A stretch of 46,376 bases of DNA. Origin: JBBDYG01 sp040901765. GTDB taxonomy: Bacteria > Planctomycetota > Planctomycetia > Pirellulales > Lacipirellulaceae. Position numbers and translations under genes: made by a program. The notes under the pieces were generated by a model, which saw only the letters and a list, made by a program, of their open reading frames with translations, did not search any database and was not told the DNA's origin. The number at the start of each line of letters is the position of its first letter. The first letter of the stretch is position 1. The stretch lies in the NCBI GenBank assembly GCA_040901765.1, contig JBBDYG010000023.1, positions 1 to 46,376 on the forward strand. The letters are read 5' to 3'. Shown here piece by piece: positions 6,359 to 13,668 of the stretch.

Positions 6359-9034
6359 ATGCCCGACCTTCGTCGCCTCAAAATCGACCTCTTCGCTTTG
6401 GCGCTGGGGGCGTGCGCGCTGTTCGTGGTGGTGGCATTGGCCACCTACAACGCGACCGATCCGCCTAGTCAACTCATCTATCCGCCGAGCGACGCAGTCC
6501 ACAACGCCTGCGGTCGCACCGGGGCGTGGCTGGCCCACCTGCTGATTTCGGCGCTCGGGATCGGCGCCTATTACAGCGGCGGTTCGCTCGTCGTCGTTAC
6601 GGGCCTGCTGCTCGCAAGACGTGAAGTTGATCAACCGATGCTGCGCATCATCGGCTGGGCGATTTCACTATTGGCGGTCACGACACTCGCTGCGATGGTT
6701 TTCCCCGGCTGGACGCCGGGACCGGTAATCGGCGCTGGCGGTTACCTCGGAGCCATGGGCCGAAGCTGGCTTGAAGGAAATTTCGCCGCCACCGGCGCGT
6801 ACATCTTCGCATTCAGCCTGCTGGCTGCGGGACTTTTGCTGGCGTCGGACTATTTCTTCTTCCGCCTTGCGGCCCGAACGTCGAAGGCATCGGGCAAGGG
6901 CCTACTGCAAGTCGGCCAGCTTGCCGCCCGCCGCGCATTACCGCGCCGCACGGACCTGGAGCCGTTTGATCGTGGATCGGCCGCGGAAGAAGAGGAATGG
7001 GAAGAAGATGAAGAAGATGAAGAACCCAGCGTCGCGGCCGAGATAAGAATCCGCACACCAACGGCGAAGGCCTCCGAGATCGAGGCTGAGAAAATAACGC
7101 CGGAACCGGATGCCGCCGACAACGGCAAGCCAACCGCCACCGGAAAAATCAAGCAGAAGCTCAAGTCGGCGCTCAGCGGCAAGAAGGAAAAGCCGGCCGA
7201 AGCGCCCAAACCGAAGAGCGAGCGCGAGGAGATTATCGACCAGCTTGACGCGGCCGACACGCACACCGAACCGGCTTTCGACTATGAATTGCCGCCGCTG
7301 GAGTTGCTGCTTCCAGCCGACAACGTCTCCTACGAAGAGCATGAAAAGGAGGTCCGCCGCAAGGCGAAGATTCTCGAGAAAACTTTTTTGGATTTCGGTT
7401 TCAACGTCAAGGTCGTCGAAATCGAAACCGGCCCCGTTATCGCGCAGTACGAGGTCGAGTTGGAAGCGGGCTTGCGTCTGTCGCGCATCACCGGTCTGGC
7501 TGACGACCTGGCGATTGCGCTGCGCGTGCCAAGCGTCCGCATCGTCGCGCCGATACCGGGTAAGAACACCGTCGGCATCGAAGTTCCCAACGAGCAGCGG
7601 CAGCTCGTTCGCCTGCGGGAAGTGATCGAAGAGACGAACGGCCGGGCCAAGCGGATGAAGATTCCGATCTTCCTCGGCAAAGACGTGGCGGGCAATCCGC
7701 TGGTCGTGGACCTCGCCTCGTTACCGCACCTGTTGATCGCCGGCCGTACGGGGACGGGCAAGAGCGTCTGCCTCAATTCGATCATCGTGTCGATACTCAT
7801 GGCCCGCGGACCGGATGAAGTCCGCATGTTGATGATCGACCCCAAGATGGTCGAGCTATCGGGCTACCGCAAGCTGCCCCACCTGATGCACCCGGTGGTA
7901 ACCGACATGCGTAAGGCGGAGGCGATTCTTGCCTGGGCCGTCGACAAGATGGAGGAACGCTACGCCCTGCTGGCCCGCGCGGGCGTGCGGCACATCAGCG
8001 TTTACAACCAGCTTAGCGAAGAAGAACTGCGTAGCCGCGTGCAGCCCGAAGCCGAGGAAGAGTGGCAGCAGATCCCGCGGTCGTTGCCGTTCATTGTCAT
8101 CGTGGCGGACGAAATCGCGGACTTGATGATGACCGCTGGCAAAGATGTCGAGCAACACATCATTCGCCTCGCACAGAAGAGCCGGGCGGTCGGCATTCAC
8201 CTGATCCTCGCCACTCAGAAGCCGACGGTCGATGTCATCACAGGCCTGATCAAGTCGAACCTGCCGGCCCGAATCGCGTTCCAGGTGGCCAGCCGCACCG
8301 ACAGCCGCGTCGTGCTCGACGAGATGGGTGCCGACAAGTTGCTGGGCAATGGCGACATGCTCTTCCTGTCGCCCGGCACGAGCGTGCTGCTGCGCGGGCA
8401 GGGTACGTACCTTTCGGACGACGAAATCACCCGCGTGGTCGATTACGTCGGCACCGACGACCAGCAGTTCGCCCACGAGCTAATGCAGCTCAAGAGTAAG
8501 GACGATCAGGAAGCGGCCGGTCCGGGCAACTTCAAGAGCCGCGATGAACTGTACGAAGCCGCGATCGACATGATCGTCCGCGAGCGCCGCGGCAGTTGCT
8601 CGCTGTTGCAGCGGGCGCTGGGCATCGGCTACGGCCGCGCGGCCCGGCTGATCGACTTCATGGCCGAGGACGGTTTCGTCGGCCAGTACAACGGCTCGCA
8701 AGCCCGCGAGGTGCTGCTGTCGGTCGAAGATTGGGAAGCGATGACGGCTGGCGGCGCGGCGAAGGACGACTCTCCAGTCGCTAAAGCTCCGACGATGCCC
8801 CCGTCGCGACCGGCGAAGATTCGGCCATCCGCCGAGACTGACCCGCCGGAGGACGCGGAGGACGATTCGGATGAGACCGACGAGCGCGAATCCGAGGAAG
8901 ACGAGGAGGTTGAGTGGGATGAGGAGGATGGGGGTGACGAGTGGGAGGAGGAAGATGAGTCGGCGGACGAACAGATGGAGGAGTGGGACGAGGAGGAAGA
9001 CGAGGACGCACAATCCAGGGCAGAGAGCGCCTGA
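6359..9034 (+). CDS. ftsK: FtsK/SpoIIIE DNA translocase with acidic C-terminal tail
   Basis: FtsK is a membrane-anchored hexameric ATPase that pumps chromosome ends apart at the septum. The 891-residue protein has four transmembrane helices in residues 1-170, a charged linker (about 170-320, with an acidic stretch), the FtsK alpha and beta motor domains with Walker A GRTGTGKS (462-469) and Walker B ending VADE (to 585), and a C-terminal winged-helix gamma domain (about 725-790) that in the family reads KOPS sequences and contacts XerD. After that comes a tail of about 60 residues in which 39 are Asp or Glu; this is not part of the usual family. The start at 6359 gives MPDLRRLKIDLFALALG just before the first helix; the upstream extension looks non-coding. 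Confidence 0.93.
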   Translation: MPDLRRLKIDLFALALGACALFVVVALATYNATDPPSQLIYPPSDAVHNACGRTGAWLAHLLISALGIGAYYSGGSLVVVTGLLLARREVDQPMLRIIGWAISLLAVTTLAAMVFPGWTPGPVIGAGGYLGAMGRSWLEGNFAATGAYIFAFSLLAAGLLLASDYFFFRLAARTSKASGKGLLQVGQLAARRALPRRTDLEPFDRGSAAEEEEWEEDEEDEEPSVAAEIRIRTPTAKASEIEAEKITPEPDAADNGKPTATGKIKQKLKSALSGKKEKPAEAPKPKSEREEIIDQLDAADTHTEPAFDYELPPLELLLPADNVSYEEHEKEVRRKAKILEKTFLDFGFNVKVVEIETGPVIAQYEVELEAGLRLSRITGLADDLAIALRVPSVRIVAPIPGKNTVGIEVPNEQRQLVRLREVIEETNGRAKRMKIPIFLGKDVAGNPLVVDLASLPHLLIAGRTGTGKSVCLNSIIVSILMARGPDEVRMLMIDPKMVELSGYRKLPHLMHPVVTDMRKAEAILAWAVDKMEERYALLARAGVRHISVYNQLSEEELRSRVQPEAEEEWQQIPRSLPFIVIVADEIADLMMTAGKDVEQHIIRLAQKSRAVGIHLILATQKPTVDVITGLIKSNLPARIAFQVASRTDSRVVLDEMGADKLLGNGDMLFLSPGTSVLLRGQGTYLSDDEITRVVDYVGTDDQQFAHELMQLKSKDDQEAAGPGNFKSRDELYEAAIDMIVRERRGSCSLLQRALGIGYGRAARLIDFMAEDGFVGQYNGSQAREVLLSVEDWEAMTAGGAAKDDSPVAKAPTMPPSRPAKIRPSAETDPPEDAEDDSDETDERESEEDEEVEWDEEDGGDEWEEEDESADEQMEEWDEEEDEDAQSRAESA

Positions 9035-9380
9035 TAGGGGGGACGTTGCGGGAGGGCGAATTTTGACCGGAAAGTTACCTGGTCGCGCGGCGACCAAATG
9101 GTGAGTTTCTCGAGAATTTCGCCACTCTGCCACGCCGTGCGCGCTACGAAGTTGGCCGGACGGTGTGACAAAACTCCCGGCCCGGCCTGCAAGGCCGCTT
9201 CGACAGGATTTGGCGTAACCCCGTTAAGCAGGTGGATTCCAACTCTTGAGCGAAAAAAGTCAAGATTTCCCTGACAAGACTCTTGCGGAGAGACGCACCT
9301 CGCGGCAAAATACAGGCGGCTGGGCGCATTGGGGGTTTTTGGTCGCGCCTTGCAGGACTTTACCTTAGAGAGTTGCGCTA
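9035..9380. other. Intergenic region between ftsK and a PEP-CTERM gene
   Basis: About 345 bases with no convincing gene. It has a small hairpin tggtcgc/gcgacca near 9079-9096, without a T-run, and a gagtttct/cgagaatttcg string at 9102-9121 that resembles the hairpins at 3487-3524. No tRNA or known RNA was recognised. The promoter of the PEP-CTERM gene should lie in its right half. Confidence 0.5.
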
Positions 9381-10091
9381 ATGATGATTAACAACCGCAG
9401 ATTTTTTCTTCGCGCGGGTCGCTGGTCCGCCATTGTAGTTGCCGTCGCGTTTGCCTCGTTCATCGCATCGCCGGGCTATGCCAGCTTCATTGTATTCGAT
9501 GGCAATAACCCCGAACCCGATGAGCAAAACGTCCAGCTTAACAATGACAGTATCGGTATGACGATTTCGGGTGCGACCAATCAATCGGGTACCGTTGTCA
9601 CATTCATCTCGCCGAGCCAATTCTTAGCCGCCCCGTCGAACGGCCAAGCCCGCGTGGAAGCTCGCGAGTTGAATGACATCGATTCCGACCAGATTGCAAT
9701 CGACGATTCAATCACGGTCGCGTTGGCGGATGCCTCATTGCGATTCAGAGATTTGATTTTCAATGCTGCAATCGTAGGTGGCTTGGGCAGTGACGGTTCA
9801 ATTACGATCGCTATTCTCGGCGTCAATGCCGATAACACACCGACCGGCGCCACGATCACGTTGGATGACGACGGCAATCCCCTGTCGATTGGCAACGGCT
9901 CGAATTTTTTCACGGTGCTGGCCACCGATGGCATGCTGATGACTTCGGTCGAAATTAGAACCAACGCCGGCACGAGCTACGCGGACTTGCGTCAGATTCG
10001 CATTTCCGGCTTAATTCCAGAGCCAGCTTCCGCAGTAATGATCATGTTCTTCGCGGCAGCCTTGTGCGGGGTTCGACAGTTCCGGAAGTAG
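9381..10091 (+). CDS. PEP-CTERM sorted surface protein
   Basis: A 236-residue exported protein. It has an N-terminal signal peptide (residues about 1-34, cleavage likely near GYA-SF), a beta-rich, Asp/Asn/Thr-rich extracellular domain, and a C-terminal PEP-CTERM signal: the PEPAS motif, a hydrophobic helix (VMIMFFAAALCGV) and the basic end RQFRK. In known systems exosortase recognises this tail and moves the protein to the cell surface or extracellular matrix. The extracellular domain shows no recognised fold. It is a single gene closed by a strong terminator at 10145-10175. GAGAG lies about nine bases before the start. Confidence 0.85.
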   Translation: MMINNRRFFLRAGRWSAIVVAVAFASFIASPGYASFIVFDGNNPEPDEQNVQLNNDSIGMTISGATNQSGTVVTFISPSQFLAAPSNGQARVEARELNDIDSDQIAIDDSITVALADASLRFRDLIFNAAIVGGLGSDGSITIAILGVNADNTPTGATITLDDDGNPLSIGNGSNFFTVLATDGMLMTSVEIRTNAGTSYADLRQIRISGLIPEPASAVMIMFFAAALCGVRQFRK

Positions 10092-10144
10092 AAGCGGCGG
10101 GGCGACCCTCCAGAGCGTTCGCCGCGCCCGTTCTCAACAGATCC

Positions 10145-10175
10145 AGCCCCGGGGCCAAAAGCTCCGGGGCTTTTT
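10145..10175 (+). terminator. Rho-independent terminator of the PEP-CTERM gene
   Basis: agccccgg (10145-10152) pairs with ccggggct (10164-10171), followed by a run of T. The loop contains ggccaaaagct. The same ggggccaaaagc core forms the terminator at 10929-10960. Confidence 0.85.
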
Positions 10176-10270
10176 GCTGAAGTTTTGGTATCCGTGCATC
10201 GCAGTTATCGATCGGGTATAATTGCGGCGGCGCATATTTGCGAAGAACACCTTTTCGAGGGTCGTACGTC

Positions 10271-10744
10271 ATGCAATGGGCCGAAGTACTTGCCGATCCC
10301 AGCCTGCAGGATTTGCCGTACAAAATTGAACTGAACGAATTCGGGCAAATTCTCATGACACCAGCGTCGAATCGCCACGGTTGGTTTCAGGTCGAGATTG
10401 CCGCGATCCTGCGTGAGGAAGTTGGCACTGGCAGAGTTATCTCGGAATGTTCGGTCGATACACGATTGGGTGTGAAAGTTGCCGATGTGGCTTGGTTGAG
10501 TGATGAGTTCGTCGCCCAGCACGGCCATGAAACTCCGTTTACGCGTGCACCTCAAATCTGTGTCGAAATTCGCTCGCCGTCGAATTCTGGCCGGGAGTTT
10601 GACGAAAAGAAGGAGCTTTACTTCGAGCAGGGTGCCCAAGAAGTTTGGCTGTGCGACGAATCGGGCCAGGTCGAGTTTTTCGTCCCGAATGGAAAACTCG
10701 ACCGCTCGCTGCTAGTTCCTGGTTTTACCGACACGATTGGTTAA
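10271..10744 (+). CDS. Uma2-type PD-(D/E)XK nuclease-like protein
   Basis: A 157-residue protein of the Uma2 (DUF820) family, which has a PD-(D/E)XK restriction-nuclease fold and is very abundant in planctomycetes and cyanobacteria; its role is not known. Visible family features are the early helix region NRHGWFQVEIAAILREEV, the metal-site Asp in VADVAWLS, the Glu in ICVEIRSPSN, and FDEKKELYFEQGAQEVWLCD with the family lysine. The start at 10271 has GAGGG nine bases upstream; a TATAAT box lies at 10217-10222 without a clear -35. It stands alone between two terminators. Confidence 0.8.
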   Translation: MQWAEVLADPSLQDLPYKIELNEFGQILMTPASNRHGWFQVEIAAILREEVGTGRVISECSVDTRLGVKVADVAWLSDEFVAQHGHETPFTRAPQICVEIRSPSNSGREFDEKKELYFEQGAQEVWLCDESGQVEFFVPNGKLDRSLLVPGFTDTIG

Positions 10745-10928
10745 CCCGACGCCGGTTGACCATCCCCGTTCCCGCAGCTAGACTTGGAATGTCACTTTAA
10801 TTGGAGCCTTTCTGTGTTGAACTCGAATCCCAATCCGACCTGCCATGCCACTGGCGTAGGCATTATCGTGATTATTCGGGAGAAGTGGCCCACGGGGTGA
10901 CTGCTCGGTCGATACCGATACACGCACA

Positions 10929-10960
10929 ACCCTGGGGCCAAAAGCCCCGGGGTTTTTTTG
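10929..10960 (+). terminator. Rho-independent terminator after the Uma2 gene
   Basis: accctggggc (10929-10938) pairs with gccccggggt (10944-10953) with one G-T wobble, loop caaaa, then a run of seven or more T. The stretch between the Uma2 stop (10744) and this point holds no convincing gene. Confidence 0.85.
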
Positions 10961-10973
10961 TGGAATTTCAGTC

Positions 10974-11094
10974 AACCGCTAATGGACGCTGATAATCGCA
11001 AATGGAAGAAATGCTTCACGACTGAAAACATGTACTTCAAATTTCACCTGCCATTCTCCCATGATTAGCGTTCAATTAGCGTTTATCAGCGGTT
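10974..11094. repeat. Inverted-repeat element upstream of citramalate synthase (family with AACCGCTAATGGACGCT)
   Basis: The left end starts aaccgctaatggacgct (10974-10990) and the right end finishes with agcggtt (11088-11094), preceded by attagcgttcaat (11064-11076) and further agcg units in inverse orientation. The same left motif recurs at 40828-40844 and the same right motif at 25708-25720, so this is one of three copies of one family in the window. Confidence 0.75.
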
Positions 11095-11129
11095 CGCATC
11101 TGCCTCTTCCTCAATCCGGCCTGCTTCCC

Positions 11130-12698
11130 ATGCGACACATCGAAATCTACGACACGACCCTCCGCGACGGCGCCCAGGGCGAAGGCGTGAACTTTTCGCT
11201 TCAGGATAAAGTCCTGATCGCCCGGCGGCTCGATGAGATGGGGATCGATTACATCGAGGGCGGTTATCCTCTGTCGAACCCCAAGGACGCCGAGTTTTTT
11301 CAGCGACTGACGGCGGAACCACTCAAGCACAGCAAGCTGTGCGCGTTTGGCATGACCCGCCGAAAGGGGATCAAACCAGCCGACGACGTGGGCATGCGGG
11401 CGCTGCTCGATTCGCAGGCGCCGGTGATCACAATCGTCGGCAAGACGCACGATTTTCATGTGACCGAAGTGCTGCGGGTCTCGCTCGAAGAGAATTTGGC
11501 GATGATCGCCGAGACGGTTGCATTTCTCGTCGAGCAAAACCGGCAAGTGATTTACGACGCCGAGCATTTCTTCGACGGTTGGAAAGCGAACCCCGATTAT
11601 GCCCGACAAACCATCCAAGCCGCTGCGAGCGCTGGAGCGATACGGATCGTGCTGTGCGACACCAACGGCGGCACGATGCCGGAGGAAGTTGCCGCAATGA
11701 CGAAGGCAGCGGCGCTGGCCGTCGATGTGCCGCTAGGAATTCACACCCACAACGATTGCGAGCTAGCGGTCGCCAATTCGCTTGCCGCGGTTGACGCCGG
11801 CGCGGTGCAGGTGCAAGGGACCATCAATGGCCTCGGCGAACGCTGCGGAAACGCCGACTTGGTAAGCGTGATGGCCAACTTGGCGCTTAAGAAACCGGGT
11901 TATCAGATCCTTGGCGGCGCAGGGCCTGAGCACCTTACGGAGCTTTCGCGCTATGTGTACGAAATCGCCAACATGCGGCAACGGATCAACCAGCCGTTCG
12001 TCGGCCCCAGCGCGTTCGCCCACAAGGGAGGCATGCACGTTCATGCCGTCAATCGCGTCGCGCATAGCTACGAACACATCCGCCCCGAAACCGTCGGCAA
12101 CGAGCGTCGCGTGCTCGTGAGCGAACTCTCGGGCCGATCGAACATCATCGCGCTCGCCACAAAGCACCACATTCAACAAGATCAGGCGCTCATGGACCGC
12201 ATCTTGCGCGAGGTGGTCGAGCTCGAGAACCAAGGCTACCAATTCGAGGCGGCCGAGGCCTCGTTTGCGCTTCTCGTAAAGCGGCTCGAAGGGACGTTCA
12301 CGCCCCACTTCGAGCGACTCAACTATCACGTCAGCGTCGAAACGGAAGGCGATGGAGCGACCACGACCGAAGCGACTGTCAAGCTGCGAATCGGCGACGA
12401 CATCCGCCACGAAGTGGCTGAAGGCGACGGCCCGGTGAACGCGCTCGACGCGGCGCTGCGAAAGGCGCTCGACGGCCGGTTCCCGGCTCTGTATGGCGTG
12501 CAGCTTGTCGATTACAAGGTGCGGGTGATCAACAGCGAAGCCGCCACTGCCGCCCGCGTGCGGGTGGTGATCGAAAGCCGCGACGAAGCCGGCGAAGTCT
12601 GGGGCACCATCGGCGTTCACGAAAATGTCATCGAAGCAAGTTGGGACGCGCTGGTTGATAGCATTGAGTACAAGTTGTGTAAGGAAGAACGCCCATAA
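11130..12698 (+). CDS. cimA: Citramalate synthase (isopropylmalate/citramalate synthase family)
   Basis: CimA condenses pyruvate with acetyl-CoA to (R)-citramalate, which leads to 2-oxobutanoate and isoleucine without threonine. The 522-residue protein starts MRHIEIYDTTLRDGAQGEGV, with the TLRDG metal/substrate motif of the HMGL-like TIM barrel, and has GIHTHNDCELAVANSLAAV and GLGERCGNADL (about residues 234-244). A C-terminal LeuA-type dimerisation/regulatory domain covers residues about 390-515. Length and motif spacing match the CimA branch better than LeuA, but substrate choice cannot be proven by eye. The ATG at 11130 is selected by homology of the N-terminus; an upstream in-frame start would run through the inverted repeat. 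Confidence 0.85.
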   Translation: MRHIEIYDTTLRDGAQGEGVNFSLQDKVLIARRLDEMGIDYIEGGYPLSNPKDAEFFQRLTAEPLKHSKLCAFGMTRRKGIKPADDVGMRALLDSQAPVITIVGKTHDFHVTEVLRVSLEENLAMIAETVAFLVEQNRQVIYDAEHFFDGWKANPDYARQTIQAAASAGAIRIVLCDTNGGTMPEEVAAMTKAAALAVDVPLGIHTHNDCELAVANSLAAVDAGAVQVQGTINGLGERCGNADLVSVMANLALKKPGYQILGGAGPEHLTELSRYVYEIANMRQRINQPFVGPSAFAHKGGMHVHAVNRVAHSYEHIRPETVGNERRVLVSELSGRSNIIALATKHHIQQDQALMDRILREVVELENQGYQFEAAEASFALLVKRLEGTFTPHFERLNYHVSVETEGDGATTTEATVKLRIGDDIRHEVAEGDGPVNALDAALRKALDGRFPALYGVQLVDYKVRVINSEAATAARVRVVIESRDEAGEVWGTIGVHENVIEASWDALVDSIEYKLCKEERP

Positions 12699-12739
12699 AG
12701 CCGCGACCGCTGGTCGCGGGGATGGCGTTAGCACTCACT

Positions 12740-12767
12740 TTGCCTATCGTTCCCCACGATTTACAAT
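12740..12767 (+). promoter_or_regulatory. Candidate promoter just before the broken antitoxin gene
   Basis: TTGCCT (12740-12745) and TACAAT (12762-12767) are 16 bases apart. Only six bases separate the -10 box from the ATG at 12774, so a transcript starting at the usual distance would be leaderless. Confidence 0.4.
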
Positions 12768-12773
12768 GCGTAT

Positions 12774-13020
12774 ATGAGCTCCACCATCGAAAACAGTTCC
12801 GGCGTAATTGATCGCGCGCTTCGCCAGTGCGCTGCAGCGGAGCGTAAAATCCCTGAGCCAACAATTTTCGATGCGATTGCTCGCGATCTCGGCGTCGAGT
12901 CGGAACACCGTAAACTGCGGGATTTGTCAGATGTTTCGGGCAAGCGGGTTGATCACTCCGGAGATGAAAGCCGTCTTCGAGGAGCAGCGACGCATCGATC
13001 CATCGCTTTGGAATAAATGA
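12774..13020 (+). pseudogene. Frameshifted copy of the antitoxin gene that follows it
   Basis: The first frame reads MSSTIENSSGVIDRALRQCA and continues to RDLSDVSG (to about 12942), aligning along its length with the intact antitoxin at 13036 (MTYTLNNVPDEIDRAVRARA to RDLSDIAG). The alignment then continues in the next frame with TPEMKAVFEEQRRIDPSLW, matching DPEFDAALADQRQIDWELW. One extra A at 12943-12944 explains the shift exactly. It has no toxin gene of its own, so it is most simply a tandem duplicate of the antitoxin that has decayed, or a true gene disturbed by a sequencing error. Confidence 0.8.
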
Positions 13021-13035
13021 GCGTAGAATTGCCGT

Positions 13036-13278
13036 ATGACCTACACGCTAAACAACGTGCCTGATGAAATCGACCGCGCTGTGCGCGCTCGCGCTGCGGC
13101 CGAGCACAAGAGTCCCGAACAGGCGATTCTTGACGCGCTGGCGAAAGAGCTGGGAATTGCCGCACTTCCTCAGAAGCGTCGCGACTTGTCGGATATCGCT
13201 GGAACGTGGGTGGAGGATCCGGAATTCGACGCCGCACTTGCGGATCAACGCCAGATTGACTGGGAGTTGTGGCAGTGA
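13036..13278 (+). CDS. Antitoxin (FitA/VapB-like ribbon-helix-helix)
   Basis: An 80-residue protein whose first half (LNNVPDEIDRAVRARAAAEH, then SPEQAILDALAKELG) has the ribbon-helix-helix pattern of FitA-type antitoxins, and whose second half is an acidic toxin-binding tail ending in DWELWQ. It overlaps the PIN-domain toxin gene by four bases (GTGA). RHH antitoxins usually repress their own promoter. The decayed paralogue lies 15 bases upstream. The ribosome-binding site is weak. Confidence 0.8.
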   Translation: MTYTLNNVPDEIDRAVRARAAAEHKSPEQAILDALAKELGIAALPQKRRDLSDIAGTWVEDPEFDAALADQRQIDWELWQ

Positions 13279-13667
13279 GGCTGCTTATCGACTCAAACCG
13301 GTACACCGATTTCGCAAAGGGAGTGCCAGATGTTGTCGCTCGATTTGAATCGGCGAGTGAGATATGGATATCCCTGATCGTTCTTGCCGAACTGCGCGGG
13401 GGTTTTGCTTTCGGATCCAAACGGAATAAGAATGAGGAAGGACTTGCAAAGTTTCTCAGCTGGCCCGACGTTCATTTGCTGGCGCCTGATGAGGCGACGG
13501 TCGACCACTATGTAGCCGTTTACAGCGCGTTGCGGCGTCGGGGCAAGCCGATTCCCACGAATGATATGTGGATAGCAGCGCTCGCGATTCAGCACGATCT
13601 CATCCTCGATGCGCGCGATCGGGATTTTCATAACGTTCCTGGATTGAAACTCATTGATCGGCCGTGA
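13275..13667 (+). CDS. PIN-domain ribonuclease toxin (VapC-like)
   Basis: A 130-residue PIN-domain protein. The acidic active-site residues are visible: Asp in LLIDSNRYTD, Glu in VLAELRGGF, Asp in PTNDMWIAALA and Asp in DARDRDFHNVPGL. VapC toxins cleave RNA, often tRNA, in a magnesium-dependent way. The start GTG at 13275 overlaps the antitoxin stop; another GTG two codons earlier is possible. The stop is followed after a single base by the ATG of valS, so the pair and valS are probably on one transcript. Confidence 0.85.
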   Translation: MRLLIDSNRYTDFAKGVPDVVARFESASEIWISLIVLAELRGGFAFGSKRNKNEEGLAKFLSWPDVHLLAPDEATVDHYVAVYSALRRRGKPIPTNDMWIAALAIQHDLILDARDRDFHNVPGLKLIDRP

Positions 13668-13668
13668 A

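Noticed and set aside
11763..12734. 323-residue minus-strand frame opposite citramalate synthase
   Set aside because: Antisense of a secure plus-strand gene; composition is typical of a GC-rich shadow frame.
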